Part shown: piece after piece, positions 16,353 through 25,558 of the stretch | How the letters are laid out: each line of letters opens with the position of its first letter | Position numbering within the stretch: the first letter of the stretch is position 1 | Assembly: GCA_959018755.1 (NCBI GenBank) | Contig: CAUEMA010000002.1 | Location: 124,001-188,000, forward strand | DNA from: an uncultured Collinsella sp. | Lineage (GTDB): Bacteria > Actinomycetota > Coriobacteriia > Coriobacteriales > Coriobacteriaceae | Length of the DNA: 64,000 nucleotides | Direction: 5' to 3' | Position numbers and translations under genes: made by a program | Notes under the pieces: model-generated | Database searches by the model: none | Seen by the model: only the letters and a program-made list of their open reading frames with translations | Told to the model about the DNA's origin: nothing

Positions 16353-17567
16353 ATGGCCGATAAGATCCAGTGGGCGGGCAACACGATGCCCAAGAGCGAT
16401 GACAAGCACTTGGGAATCATGAGCCTCGACCACGTGAAGAAGGCCCGCGCCTTCCACCAGTCGTTCCCCCAGTACACCGTCACTCCGCTTGCCCGCCTGG
16501 ACGGCCAGGCCGCGCGCCTGGGCCTGTCCAACCTGTGCGTTAAGGACGAGAGCTATCGCTTTGGCCTCAACGCCTTCAAGGTCCTGGGCGGTTCGTTTGC
16601 CATGGCCAACTACATTGCCGACGAGACCGGCAAGGACGTTGCCGAGTGCACTTTCGATTACCTGACCTCCGATCAGCTTGCCAAGGACTTTGGCCAGGCC
16701 ACCTTCTTTACCGCCACCGACGGTAACCATGGCCGCGGCGTGGCATGGGCTGCCAACAAGCTGGGTCAGAAGGCCGTCGTGCACATGCCCAAGGGTTCCA
16801 CCAAGCCCCGCTTCGACAACATCGCCGCCGAGGGCGCCACGGTGACCATCGAAGAGGTCAACTACGACGAGTGCGTGCGCATGGCCGCCGCCGAGGCCGA
16901 CGCCTGCGAGCGCGGCGTCATCGTTCAGGACACCGCCTGGGAGGGCTACGAGAAGATCCCGTCTTGGATCATGGAGGGTTACGGCACCATGGCCTCCGAG
17001 GCCGCCGAGCAGCTGCGCGAGATGGCCATCAACCGCCCGACGCACGTGTTTGTCCAGGCTGGCGTGGGTTCGCTCGCCGGCGCCGTGGTGGGCTACTTCA
17101 CCAACCTGTATCCCGATAACCCGCCCACCTTCGTCGTGGTTGAGTGCGCGCCTGCTGCCTGCTTGTACAAGGGCGCTGCCGCCGGCGACGGCGATCCGCG
17201 CATCGTGGACGGCGACATGCCTTCCATCATGGCCGGTCTGTGCTGCGGCGAGCCCAACATTCTGGGCTGGGATATCCTGCGCAACCACGCCACCGCCTTC
17301 GTGTCCTGCCCCGACTGGGTCACCGCTCGCGGCATGCGCACCCTGGGCGCTCCCGAGAAGGGCGACCCGCGCGTCATCTCCGGTGAGTCCGGCGCTGTGA
17401 CCACCGGCCTGGTCGAGACCCTCATGCTCGATCCCGAGTACGCCGAGCTCAAGGAGCTCATCGGCCTGGACAAGACGAGCTCCGTGCTCTGCTTCTCCAC
17501 CGAGGGCGACACCGATCCGGATCAGTACCGTCGCATCGTCTGGGAGGGCGAGTACCCCACCTGCTAG
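16353..17567 (+). CDS. ygeX: Diaminopropionate ammonia-lyase
   Basis: This fold-type II PLP enzyme converts 2,3-diaminopropionate to pyruvate and ammonia in the cytosol. The PLP lysine is in FGLNAFKVLGGSFA (about residue 78), and ATDGNHGRGVAWAANKLG is the family phosphate/cofactor region; GVGSLAGAVVGYF supplies the glycine loop. At 404 residues it is the usual length. GGAGTTCACC precedes the ATG. In the purine/urate clusters of anaerobes, ygeX acts with ygeY and ygeW downstream of ring opening, where 2,3-diaminopropionate is an intermediate. It is the first gene of the rightward run here and is followed by a large palindrome rather than directly by ygeY. Confidence 0.93.
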   Translation: MADKIQWAGNTMPKSDDKHLGIMSLDHVKKARAFHQSFPQYTVTPLARLDGQAARLGLSNLCVKDESYRFGLNAFKVLGGSFAMANYIADETGKDVAECTFDYLTSDQLAKDFGQATFFTATDGNHGRGVAWAANKLGQKAVVHMPKGSTKPRFDNIAAEGATVTIEEVNYDECVRMAAAEADACERGVIVQDTAWEGYEKIPSWIMEGYGTMASEAAEQLREMAINRPTHVFVQAGVGSLAGAVVGYFTNLYPDNPPTFVVVECAPAACLYKGAAAGDGDPRIVDGDMPSIMAGLCCGEPNILGWDILRNHATAFVSCPDWVTARGMRTLGAPEKGDPRVISGESGAVTTGLVETLMLDPEYAELKELIGLDKTSSVLCFSTEGDTDPDQYRRIVWEGEYPTC

Positions 17568-17583
17568 CAGGTCTGACCTGTCC

Positions 17584-17701
17584 GGAGGCAGCCGGAGGAC
17601 TTTACTCCCTGCTCGGACAGTCCTGCTCGCACGGAGAGCACATTAAGTGCTCTCCGGCTCGTGCGGAACTCGCGACGGAGCAAAGTCCTCCGTCCGCCTC
17701 C
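17584..17701. repeat. 118-bp nested palindrome between ygeX and ygeY
   Basis: Outer 20-bp arms (17584-17603 and 17682-17701) pair with two mismatches. A perfect inner hairpin GGAGAGCAC-attaa-GTGCTCTCC lies at 17633-17655. It is not followed by a T-run, so it is unlikely to be a simple terminator. It may be a mobile palindromic repeat or an mRNA processing/stability element. Confidence 0.75.
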
Positions 17702-17805
17702 TATGGTTACTTGCTTGTGGGGTGCTCGACCTCACGCTGTTTGGCACAAGTGATCTATCTGAAATATCTACCTGTAGGTAAATCCTTGTAGAAAGGTTAA
17801 CTGTT

Positions 17806-19191
17806 ATGACTAAGGAACTCGATTTTGAGGCAATTAAAAACGCTGCCGAGTCTCACCGTGCTGATATGACTCGCTTCCTGCGCGCTATGATCTCCCACCC
17901 CTCTGAGTCCTGCGAGGAGGGTGAGGTTGTTGCCTGCATCAAGGCCGAGATGGAGAGCCTTGGCTATGACGAGGTCAAGGTCGACGGCCTGGGCAACGTC
18001 ATGGGCTTTATGGGCGAGGGCGACAAGATCATCGCCATCGACTCCCACATCGACACCGTCGGCATCGGCAACATTGAGAACTGGGATGCCGATCCCTACG
18101 AGGGCTACGAGACCGACGAGATCATCTACGGCCGCGGCGGCTCCGACCAGGAGGGCGGCATGGCTTCCGCTACCTACGCTGCCAAGATGATGAAGGACAT
18201 GGGCCTCATCCCCGAAGGCTACAAGATCATGGTCGTCGGCACTGTCCAGGAAGAGGACTGCGACGGCATGTGCTGGCAGTACATCTACAACAAGGACGGC
18301 ATTAAGCCCGAGTTCGTCATTTCCACCGAGCCCACCGACGGCGGCATCTATCGCGGTCACCGCGGCCGCATGGAGATCCGCGTCGACGTTCACGGTACCT
18401 CCTGCCACGGCTCCGCTCCCGACCGCGGCGACAACGCCATCTACAAGATGGCCGACATCATCGCCGACGTCCGCGCCCTCAACAACAACGGTTGCGACGA
18501 GTCGACCGACATCAAGGGTCTCGTCAAGATGCTCGACCCCAAGTACAATCCCGAGCACTTCGAGGATGCCCGCTTCCTGGGCCGCGGCACCTGCACCGTC
18601 AGCCAGATCTTCTACACCAGCCCCAGCCGTTGCGCCGTGGCCGACTCCTGCGCCATCTCCATCGACCGTCGCATGACCGCCGGCGAGACCTGGGAGTCCT
18701 GCCTGGACGAGATCCGCAACCTGCCGGCCGCCAAGAAGTACGGCGACGACGTGAAGGTCTCCATGTACATGTACGACCGTCCGTCCTGGACCGGCGAGGT
18801 CTACGAGACCGAGGCTTACTTCCCCACGTGGATCAACAAGGAGACCGCTCCGCACGTCAAGGCCCTCGTCGACGCCCACAAGGCCATGTTTGGTGACGAG
18901 CGCATCGGCTGCGAGCCCAGCATGGACAAGCGCACCGGTCGTCCGCTGTGCGACAAGTGGACCTTCTCCACGAACTGCGTCTCCATCCAGGGCCGCTACG
19001 GCATCCCCTGCGTGGGCTTTGGCCCGGGTGCCGAGTCTCAGGCTCACGCTCCCAACGAGGTCACCTACAAGGACGACCTGGTCACCGCTGCCGCCATGTA
19101 CGTGGCTGCCCTGAACCTCTACGATCCGAGCCAGGCCGATGGCGACGCCACCGTGTTTCGCGCCGGTCTGACCAACAACAAGATCGACTAG
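17806..19191 (+). CDS. ygeY: M20-family peptidase/deacylase YgeY
   Basis: The 461-residue protein has M20 metal-binding features: DSHIDT (first His/Asp), GGSDQEGG (bridging Asp), QEEDCDG (catalytic Glu and metal Glu), and a late HAPNE giving a final His. The central dimerisation domain contains HGTSCHGSAP. Family members hydrolyse amide bonds in amino acid conjugates. In ygeXYW clusters YgeY is thought to act on the carbamoyl/amino acid intermediates of purine breakdown, but its exact substrate cannot be read from sequence. AAAGG precedes the ATG. It follows ygeX after 238 bp and precedes ygeW after about 200 bp. Confidence 0.9.
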   Translation: MTKELDFEAIKNAAESHRADMTRFLRAMISHPSESCEEGEVVACIKAEMESLGYDEVKVDGLGNVMGFMGEGDKIIAIDSHIDTVGIGNIENWDADPYEGYETDEIIYGRGGSDQEGGMASATYAAKMMKDMGLIPEGYKIMVVGTVQEEDCDGMCWQYIYNKDGIKPEFVISTEPTDGGIYRGHRGRMEIRVDVHGTSCHGSAPDRGDNAIYKMADIIADVRALNNNGCDESTDIKGLVKMLDPKYNPEHFEDARFLGRGTCTVSQIFYTSPSRCAVADSCAISIDRRMTAGETWESCLDEIRNLPAAKKYGDDVKVSMYMYDRPSWTGEVYETEAYFPTWINKETAPHVKALVDAHKAMFGDERIGCEPSMDKRTGRPLCDKWTFSTNCVSIQGRYGIPCVGFGPGAESQAHAPNEVTYKDDLVTAAAMYVAALNLYDPSQADGDATVFRAGLTNNKID

Positions 19192-19392
19192 TCCCATTCC
19201 TCGATTTTGTTGAGCCGGGGGCCGCTCGCGTCCCCGGCACCCCCTGTCGACTTGGGGCCCGCGGTCGTTATCTCCCATGCTTCCTCGACGGTAGCGGGTC
19301 CTCGTCATAGCGCTCTGCATGTTCTAGCCACACGCGCATGCCGGAGCGCATCTACTCATTGCGATCGTTTCATCTTTAGAAAGGACATTTCC

Positions 19393-20595
19393 ATGGACGC
19401 CAAGTTTACCGAGCTCGTCGAGCAGCTGAACGGCCTCGATTTTAAGGGTATGTACGGCAGCGACTTCCTGCACACCTGGGATAAGACCACCGATGAGCTC
19501 AAGGCACTCTACATCGTCGCCGACGCCCTGCGCCAGCTGCGCGAGAACAACGTCTCTCCCAAGATCTTCGACTCGGGTCTGGCCGTCTCCCTATTCCGCG
19601 ACAACTCCACCCGTACGCGTTTCTCCTTCTCTAAGGCCGCCAACCTGCTCGGCCTTGAGCTGCAGGACCTGGACGAGAAGAAGTCCCAGATCGCTCACGG
19701 CGAGACCGTCCGCGAGACCGCTACCATGATCTCCTTCATGGCCGACGTCATCGGCATCCGCGACGACATGTACATCGGCAAGGGCGACGCCTACATGGCC
19801 GAGGTCTCCGAGTCTGTCCAGCAGGCTTACGAGGACGGCGTTCTGGATCACCGTCCCACGCTCATCTCCCTGCAGTCCGATTCCGACCACCCCACGCAGT
19901 CCTCTGCCGACATGCTCTACCTCATCAACGAGTTTGGCGGCCTTGAGAACCTCAAGGGCAAGAAGGTTGCCGTCACCTGGGCCTATTCGCCCTCTTACGG
20001 CAAGCCGCTGTCCTGCCCGCAGTCGCTGATCAGCCTGCTGCCCCGCTTTGGCATGGACGTCACCCTGGCCCACCCCGAGGGCTACGACCTCATGCCCGAG
20101 GTCGTTGAGCGCGCCAAGGGCTATGCCGCCGAGTCCGGCACCACCTTTAAGCAGGTCAACACCATGGCCGAGGCCTTCGAGGGCGCCGACATCGTAATCC
20201 CCAAGAGCTGGGCTCCGTTTGCCGCCATGGAGAAGCGTACCGACCTGTACGCCGAGGGCGACGACGCCGGCATCGCCGCGCTCGAGAAGGAGCTGCTCGC
20301 CCAGAACGCCACCCATCAGGACTGGTGCTCCACGACCGCGCTCATGGAGAAGACTGCCAACGGCCAGGACACCATCTTTATGCACCCGCTGCCCGCCGAC
20401 ATCTCCGGTGTTTCTTGCGAGCACGGCGAGGTCAACGCCGACGTCTTCGACATGCACCGTGTGGGCATGTACAAGGAGGCCAGCTACAAGCCGTACGCCA
20501 TCGCAGCCATGATGTTCCTGCAGAAGGTTGCCGATCCCGCCGCTGCCCTCAAGGCCCTCGACGAGCGCAACACCGCCCGCTGGTTCCAGGCCTAA
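19393..20595 (+). CDS. ygeW: Knotted carbamoyltransferase YgeW
   Basis: The aspartate/ornithine carbamoyltransferase fold is shown by FRDNSTRTRFSF near residue 70 (carbamoyl-phosphate binding STRTR), DSDHPTQSSADMLYL near 173, and HPLPADISGVSCEHGEV near 335. YgeW is the carbamoyltransferase type found beside ygeX/ygeY; its natural substrate was long unknown and it is now placed in anaerobic purine degradation, probably running toward carbamoyl phosphate. At 400 residues it is full length. ATG at 19393 follows AAAGGAC; the open frame upstream is not needed. A terminator follows at 20621, so mocA may have separate control. Confidence 0.92.
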   Translation: MDAKFTELVEQLNGLDFKGMYGSDFLHTWDKTTDELKALYIVADALRQLRENNVSPKIFDSGLAVSLFRDNSTRTRFSFSKAANLLGLELQDLDEKKSQIAHGETVRETATMISFMADVIGIRDDMYIGKGDAYMAEVSESVQQAYEDGVLDHRPTLISLQSDSDHPTQSSADMLYLINEFGGLENLKGKKVAVTWAYSPSYGKPLSCPQSLISLLPRFGMDVTLAHPEGYDLMPEVVERAKGYAAESGTTFKQVNTMAEAFEGADIVIPKSWAPFAAMEKRTDLYAEGDDAGIAALEKELLAQNATHQDWCSTTALMEKTANGQDTIFMHPLPADISGVSCEHGEVNADVFDMHRVGMYKEASYKPYAIAAMMFLQKVADPAAALKALDERNTARWFQA

Positions 20596-20620
20596 AGCTG
20601 GGCTGAGGTAAACCATGTAA

Positions 20621-20658
20621 AGGGGGCGCTCTGCCAACCGGCGGGGTGCCCCCTTTTT
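20621..20658 (+). terminator. Terminator after ygeW
   Basis: AGGGGGCGC pairs with GTGCCCCCT and is followed by five T. It separates ygeXYW from mocA. Confidence 0.7.
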
Positions 20659-20746
20659 GCATCGCGGGCGTGTAGGATAAGCGCTTTCGATGTAGGTGCC
20701 CCGCGGCGCGAGTTATGGGTACGATGGTTTCAGGGGAGGTATCGCC

Positions 20747-21361
20747 ATGAAACTTGGCTGCGTGATTATGGCCTCGGGCGAGGGTAAGCGGTTTGGCTCT
20801 AACAAGATGCTTGCCGATATCTATGGCGAGCCGCTGATTGCCCGGACCATCGATTCGGTTCCCCGGGGCTTTGACGTCGTGGTTTCGACGCGTTGGCCCG
20901 AGGTTGCCCAGATTTGCGAGGACAAGCATTGCCAGTGCGTGCTGCACGATGGCGAGCTGCGCAGCGAAAGCGTCCGTGCGGGCCTTTCGTGGGGAGTCGA
21001 ACGCAACTGGAAAGGTTGCCTCTTTTTGCCGGGCGACCAGCCGCTTGTGAGCGCGGATTCTTTTGAGGCTATGGTTCGTGCATTTGACGAGCGTGGTCGC
21101 AAGCATCCGGTGCGTCTTGCGTGCAACGGTGAGCCTTCGAGCCCGGTGCTCTTTCCGGCGGAACTGTTCGATGCACTTATGTGTCTTGAGGGCAAGGACG
21201 GCGGCGGTTCGATCCTCAAGGACCGTACCGACGTGATGCTGGTCGAAGCGCGCGCCTATGAGCTGTGGGATGTCGATACCGCCAAGGGCCAGCGACGCAT
21301 AACGGAGCATATCGCGGCCTGCTCGTATTTTGATCGCGTAGCCAACTGTATTAATCAATAA
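20747..21361 (+). CDS. mocA: Molybdenum cofactor cytidylyltransferase-like protein (MocA family)
   Basis: This nucleotidyltransferase of 204 residues opens with the NTP-binding signature CVIMASGEGKRFGSNKM and has GDQPLVS near residue 98 as the metal site. MocA-type enzymes transfer CMP to the molybdopterin cofactor for molybdenum hydroxylases. ATG at 20747 follows GGGGAGG. The protein sits 8 bp before the dihydropyrimidinase gene and upstream of yqeC, yqeB and xdhC. That supports a role in maturing a selenium-dependent molybdenum hydroxylase not present in this window. Confidence 0.85.
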   Translation: MKLGCVIMASGEGKRFGSNKMLADIYGEPLIARTIDSVPRGFDVVVSTRWPEVAQICEDKHCQCVLHDGELRSESVRAGLSWGVERNWKGCLFLPGDQPLVSADSFEAMVRAFDERGRKHPVRLACNGEPSSPVLFPAELFDALMCLEGKDGGGSILKDRTDVMLVEARAYELWDVDTAKGQRRITEHIAACSYFDRVANCINQ

Positions 21362-21369
21362 GGAGCAAC

Positions 21370-22737
21370 ATGATCATCATCAAAAACGGCGCGCTCGTGA
21401 CGCCCCAGGGGCTTCGCCGCGCCGATCTTGCCATGGATGGCGATAAGATCGTGCGGATCGCCGCGGCGATTGAGCCGGTCGAGGGCGATACCGTCGAGGA
21501 TGCCGCGGACTGCTGGGTGTTTCCCGGCTTTATCGACGGCCACACGCACATGCAGTGCTGGACCGGCATGGATTGGACAGCCGATAGCTTTGAGACCGGC
21601 ACGCGCGCGGCCGCCTGCGGCGGCACGACGACCATTGTGGACTACGCGACGGCCGATCGCGGCGTGACCATGCCCGATGCCTTGGCCGAGTGGCATCGCC
21701 GCGCCGACGGAACCTGCACGGCCAACTACGCTTTTCATATGGCACTCGCCGAGTGGAATGAGCGCAACCGCGCCGATCTTTCGGCCATGCGCGAGGCGGG
21801 CGTGTCGTCGTTTAAGACCTACTTTGCCTACGATCATTTGCGCTTGGACGATGCCGAGACGCTCGAGGTGCTCGAGGAGCTCAAGCGTATTGGCGGCATA
21901 CTGTGCGTGCATTGCGAGAACGGCACGCTGGTGAATGAGCTGCAGAAGCGCGTGTTTGAGCAGGGCATCCACGGGCCCGAGGGCCATGCGCTCAGCCGTC
22001 CGGATGTGTGCGAGGCCGAGGCCGTGAGCCGTCTGTTGTATCTGGCGCACCTGGCCGGCGACGCACCAGTCAACGTGGTGCACCTTTCGACCAAGCTTGG
22101 TCTTGAGGCCATCCGTGCCGCCAAGGCGCGCGGGCAGAAGAATATCTATGTCGAAACCTGCCCCCAGTATCTGATGCTCGACGACACCTGCTATCTGGAG
22201 CAGGGCGAGGACGGCTTTGCGGGCGCCAAGTACGTGATGAGCCCGCCACTGCGCCATGCCGGCGACCGTGCCGCGCTGCGCGAGGCGCTTGTGGCAGGCG
22301 AGATCGATACGATTGCGACCGACCACTGCAGCTTTAACCTACACGGGCAAAAGGACCGCGGACGCGATGATTTCCGCGCGATTCCCAACGGCGGGCCCGG
22401 CGTGGAGCATCGTCCCGTCGCGATCGCTACGAGCTTTGAGGGCCAGCTGGGACCCGAGGATCTGTGCCGCTTGATGAGCGAGAACCCGGCGCGCGTCTTT
22501 GGCATGTATCCGCGCAAGGGCTGTCTTGCCGAGGGCGCCGATGCCGACGTGTGCGTGTGGGATCCCAAGGCGCGCTGGACCGTTAGCGCGGCGACGCAGC
22601 ATCAGGCTGTGGACTACACGCCGCTCGAGGGTTTTGAGGCACATGGCCGCGCCAAGGCCGTGTTTGTGAACGGCGTGCTGGCGGCACGCGACGGCGAGCC
22701 CACCGGAGCCCAACCCGGCCGCTACGTCCCCCGCTAA
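21370..22737 (+). CDS. hydA: Dihydropyrimidinase/hydantoinase-type amidohydrolase
   Basis: This metal-dependent cyclic amidase opens rings of the hydantoin/dihydropyrimidine type. The metal site is GFIDGHTHMQ (two His), the carboxylated Lys lies in VSSFKTYFAYDHL, and later ligands are in CVHCENG, VVHLSTK and IATDHCSF. Length is 455 residues. It corresponds to the ygeZ/hyuA position of the E. coli ygeW-ygeX-ygeY-ygeZ cluster and is inferred to open a purine-derived ring. The ATG follows AAGGAGC, closely behind mocA, so they are probably one transcript. A short palindromic repeat follows the stop. Confidence 0.92.
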   Translation: MIIIKNGALVTPQGLRRADLAMDGDKIVRIAAAIEPVEGDTVEDAADCWVFPGFIDGHTHMQCWTGMDWTADSFETGTRAAACGGTTTIVDYATADRGVTMPDALAEWHRRADGTCTANYAFHMALAEWNERNRADLSAMREAGVSSFKTYFAYDHLRLDDAETLEVLEELKRIGGILCVHCENGTLVNELQKRVFEQGIHGPEGHALSRPDVCEAEAVSRLLYLAHLAGDAPVNVVHLSTKLGLEAIRAAKARGQKNIYVETCPQYLMLDDTCYLEQGEDGFAGAKYVMSPPLRHAGDRAALREALVAGEIDTIATDHCSFNLHGQKDRGRDDFRAIPNGGPGVEHRPVAIATSFEGQLGPEDLCRLMSENPARVFGMYPRKGCLAEGADADVCVWDPKARWTVSAATQHQAVDYTPLEGFEAHGRAKAVFVNGVLAARDGEPTGAQPGRYVPR

Positions 22738-22763
22738 CAAGAAGGGCGCCGGATTCCCTTCGC

Positions 22764-22830
22764 AGTTGCGGTGAAATAGTTCCTGTTTAGCCGCCAAATA
22801 GGCCGTTTCAGGAACTATTCCACCGCAACT
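22764..22830. repeat. Palindromic repeat, GTTGCGGTGAAATAG family, copy 1
   Basis: GTTGCGGTGAAATAGTTCCT and its near-perfect reverse complement enclose about 25 bp with an inner TTTAGCC/GGCCG pairing. It lies between convergent hydA and yqeC. Three further copies occur at 25559, 44204 and 58574. Confidence 0.9.
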
Positions 22831-22855
22831 TATAGGTCTGCTGGGGCAGCGCCGG

Positions 22856-23590
22856 CTATTTGAGGCTGGTGGCGACGATGGGGCGGCTGAGGGCAGTCTC
22901 AAAGCGGCCTGCCACGGCCGGGTCGGCAAGCGTGTCGACTTGGTTGAGCATGATGCGGGCATTGTTGAGGTTCAGCATCCGCAGTTCGGCATTGAGCACC
23001 ATGGCGACGCGCTCGGGCGTGGCGATATCGGTGAGCTCGCAGCCGCAGCGCTCGCAGAAGAGCTCGGGGCGGTGGACGGCTTCGTTGATGGGCTTGCCCA
23101 AGCCTGAGGCGCCGACGATCCAGATGACGTTGGCAGTGCCGGCAGGAATAACCGGCTCCCAGGCGGCGTGGGCCTTGAGTGGGAGTCGCTTGCTGCCATC
23201 TGCCTCGGCCAGGACGTAGTCAAAGCGTTGCGCCAGCTGGTCGAGCGGTTCGGCAGGGGAGGAGAGCTTGCCCGTCTCGGGGTCCAAGACGCCTGCTTGG
23301 CAGATGCTTCCGCGGCTCATGCCCGCGCATGCCTCGCAGGTGCAGCCTGGGGCGTGCAAGGCACCTGGCTTCCAGGGCGCGGCGTCCAGACGACGGCTCG
23401 ACCCGTCCCATGGCACGCCGGCGACGGGAAACATGTGCGTGGTGGTACAGAGAAGCACCCTGCCGCCGGCGCGCATGAGCTCGAGACCCAGCGTCTTGAG
23501 CAACGTCGACTTGCCGCCGCTGCCGATGATCGCGGTAATGCCCGGCTCAATCTTGAGCGTGGAGGCAAGGCTGCCGTTAACCGTTTCCAT
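22856..23590 (-). CDS. yqeC: Selenium cofactor biosynthesis protein YqeC
   Basis: This 244-residue protein is a P-loop protein: ITAIIGSGGKSTLLKTLG at the N-terminus, LLCTTTHMFPV next, then LAEADGSKRLPLKAHAAWEPVIP. These are hallmarks of the YqeC family linked to selenium-dependent molybdenum hydroxylases. A CTCEACAG stretch near residue 83 could bind metal. It is the only leftward gene of the cluster and diverges from yqeB with a 102-bp gap, so a shared control region there is likely. The precise reaction is not established. Confidence 0.9.
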   Translation of the reverse strand: METVNGSLASTLKIEPGITAIIGSGGKSTLLKTLGLELMRAGGRVLLCTTTHMFPVAGVPWDGSSRRLDAAPWKPGALHAPGCTCEACAGMSRGSICQAGVLDPETGKLSSPAEPLDQLAQRFDYVLAEADGSKRLPLKAHAAWEPVIPAGTANVIWIVGASGLGKPINEAVHRPELFCERCGCELTDIATPERVAMVLNAELRMLNLNNARIMLNQVDTLADPAVAGRFETALSRPIVATSLK

Positions 23591-23692
23591 CTGTTCACCG
23601 CCGTATAATACTGTGATAATAAATAATCATCAGAGTAGCGGTCGAACCGCTTTTGCTCTGCTCAAACCGTAGCACAGGGAGGTGCCCCGGGA

Positions 23693-24487
23693 ATGCTCGT
23701 TTATGTTCGCGGCGCCGGCGATATCGCCACGGGCGTGGCTGCTCGTCTGGTACGCGCCGGCGTGTCGGTTGTCATGGCCGATATCGCGGTCCCCACGTGC
23801 ATCCGTCGCACAATCAGTTTTTGCGAGGCCATTCGCCTGGGCGAGGTCCAGGTCGAGGGCATTCGTGCCCGCTTGGCGCAGACGCCGGTCGAGGTGCTTG
23901 AGATTACCGAGGCGGGGGATGTCGCCGTGGTGGTGGACCCCCAGGCACAGATGCTCGGCGAACTTAGACCCGCGGCCGTGGTAGACGCGATTCTAGCTAA
24001 GCGCAATCTGGGCACCACGCGCGACATGGCTCCTGCCGTCATCGCGGTAGGGCCGGGCTTTACCGCTCCGGTTGATTGCGATGCCGTGGTCGAGACTATG
24101 CGCGGGCATTTTTTGGGCCGCGTCATCACCCAGGGCTCGCCCCAGCCCAACACGGGCGTGCCGGGCATGATCGGCGGATACGGCAAGGAGCGTGTTATCC
24201 ACAGCCCCGCCGCCGGCGTGTTTAGGTCCGACCGCGCGATCGGCGACATCGTGAGTGCCGGCGATGTGATCGGGTATGCGGGTGATACTCCCATGGTCAC
24301 GCAGATTGACGGCTGCTTGCGCGGCCTTTTGGCCGACGGCGTTCAGGTGACCGAGGGCTTTAAGTGCGCCGACGTCGACCCGCGCGGCGATGCCAGCTAT
24401 ATCAACTATATTTCGGACAAGGCGACGTCGGTCGGCGGCGGCGTACTCGAGGCGCTCGCCATGCTCACCGGTGTATTCCAGGGATAG
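23693..24487 (+). CDS. yqeB: Selenium-dependent molybdenum hydroxylase accessory protein YqeB
   Basis: The product (264 residues) begins VYVRGAGDIATGVAARLVRAG, a dinucleotide-binding style glycine loop. It contains GPGFTAPVDCDAVVETMRGH and RVITQGSPQPNTGVPG, typical of the EF2563/YqeB family. This family co-occurs with selenium labile hydroxylases and is thought to help make or insert the selenium-containing cofactor. It lies 9 bp before xdhC, hence the same operon, and opposite yqeC. No selenocysteine codon is involved. Confidence 0.9.
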   Translation: MLVYVRGAGDIATGVAARLVRAGVSVVMADIAVPTCIRRTISFCEAIRLGEVQVEGIRARLAQTPVEVLEITEAGDVAVVVDPQAQMLGELRPAAVVDAILAKRNLGTTRDMAPAVIAVGPGFTAPVDCDAVVETMRGHFLGRVITQGSPQPNTGVPGMIGGYGKERVIHSPAAGVFRSDRAIGDIVSAGDVIGYAGDTPMVTQIDGCLRGLLADGVQVTEGFKCADVDPRGDASYINYISDKATSVGGGVLEALAMLTGVFQG

Positions 24488-24496
24488 GAAATTGCA

Positions 24497-25540
24497 ATGG
24501 AAAAGCTCGATGTGGTGAATGCTGCGCTTGGCGCCCTGAAGGCTGGTAAGACGTGCGAGCTGGTGGTAGTTGCCGGTACGGCAGGGTCATCGCCGCGCGG
24601 CGTGGGCGCCTGGATGGCCGTCTTTGCCGATGGCAGCCAAGCGGGCACCATCGGCGGCGGCAAGATTGAGCTCTTTGCGCTGGACGAGGCGCGCGAGCTG
24701 CTGGCCGCAGGGCAATCGCGTCTGGTCCGCTACACCATGGGCGGCGAGAACTCCGATACTGGCATGATCTGCGGCGGAGCCATCTGCCTGTGCTATCTGC
24801 ACCTGGATGTATCGCAGGTGCCGTTGTTCCAGTCGGTTGCCGACGTTTTGGCCTATCGGCGCATCGGCGACTTCGTCATCGACTTTGAACCGTTTGTCAC
24901 CCAGGCGATCGAGGGCGATGTGGCCGAGTACCATGGCGAGGCATCGCGCCGCACCATAATGGGCTGCCCCGAGCTTTCGCTGGTGGAGGAGGGGAGTAAG
25001 GTCACCTACACCAACGCCGCCTCCGAGATTCCCCCGGCGCACATCGAGACGCTCTGCCCCGAGGGCCTGACCTATATCTTTGGCTGCGGCCACGTGGGCG
25101 CTGCAACGGCGCGGGTGCTCACGGCGGCGGGCTTTGCCGTCGTGGCTTGTGACGACCGCCCCGGTACGCTGACCCCCGAATGGGTGCCCGGTGTCTACGA
25201 TCGACGCCTGGTCGATTACAAGAACCTGAGCGAGCTGTGCCCCATCGGTCCGCGCGACTTGGTGGTCGTGGCCACGGCGGGCCACAAGTCCGATATCGAC
25301 GTGGTGATTCAGGCGATGCGCGCCAGGCCTGCCTACCTGGGCTGTCTGGGTTCGCGCCGTAAGACGGCCTTTGTGCGCGCCCGCCTGGAGCAGGAGGGCT
25401 TTACGCAGGAGCAAATCGACGAGCTGCACCTGCCGATCGGCGTTGCCATCGAGGCGGAGGACCCCGAGGAGATCGCTATCTCCATCGCCGCCGAGATGAT
25501 CCACCTGCGCCGCACCAAACTCGTCCCCCGTAAGCGCTAG
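24497..25540 (+). CDS. xdhC: XdhC/CoxI-family molybdenum hydroxylase maturation factor
   Basis: XdhC-type proteins bind and deliver sulfurated molybdenum cofactor to xanthine dehydrogenase-like enzymes. The N-terminal half shows the XdhC/CoxI pattern (VVVAGTAGSSPRGVGAWMAV, GGGKIE). The C-terminal half is a Rossmann domain: LTYIFGCGHVGAATARVL near 190, then LVVVATAGHKSDIDVV and YLGCLGSRRKTAFV. Length 347. It is the last gene of the cluster before the ribosomal protein run and is followed by a palindromic repeat. Confidence 0.9.
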   Translation: MEKLDVVNAALGALKAGKTCELVVVAGTAGSSPRGVGAWMAVFADGSQAGTIGGGKIELFALDEARELLAAGQSRLVRYTMGGENSDTGMICGGAICLCYLHLDVSQVPLFQSVADVLAYRRIGDFVIDFEPFVTQAIEGDVAEYHGEASRRTIMGCPELSLVEEGSKVTYTNAASEIPPAHIETLCPEGLTYIFGCGHVGAATARVLTAAGFAVVACDDRPGTLTPEWVPGVYDRRLVDYKNLSELCPIGPRDLVVVATAGHKSDIDVVIQAMRARPAYLGCLGSRRKTAFVRARLEQEGFTQEQIDELHLPIGVAIEAEDPEEIAISIAAEMIHLRRTKLVPRKR

Positions 25541-25558
25541 TCGCATCCCCATCAATAA

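Noticed and set aside
17797..19320. Minus-strand frame of 507 codons rich in Gly, Val, Leu and Asp
   Set aside because: It is antisense to ygeY, with no motif and a composition typical of reverse-strand artefacts.
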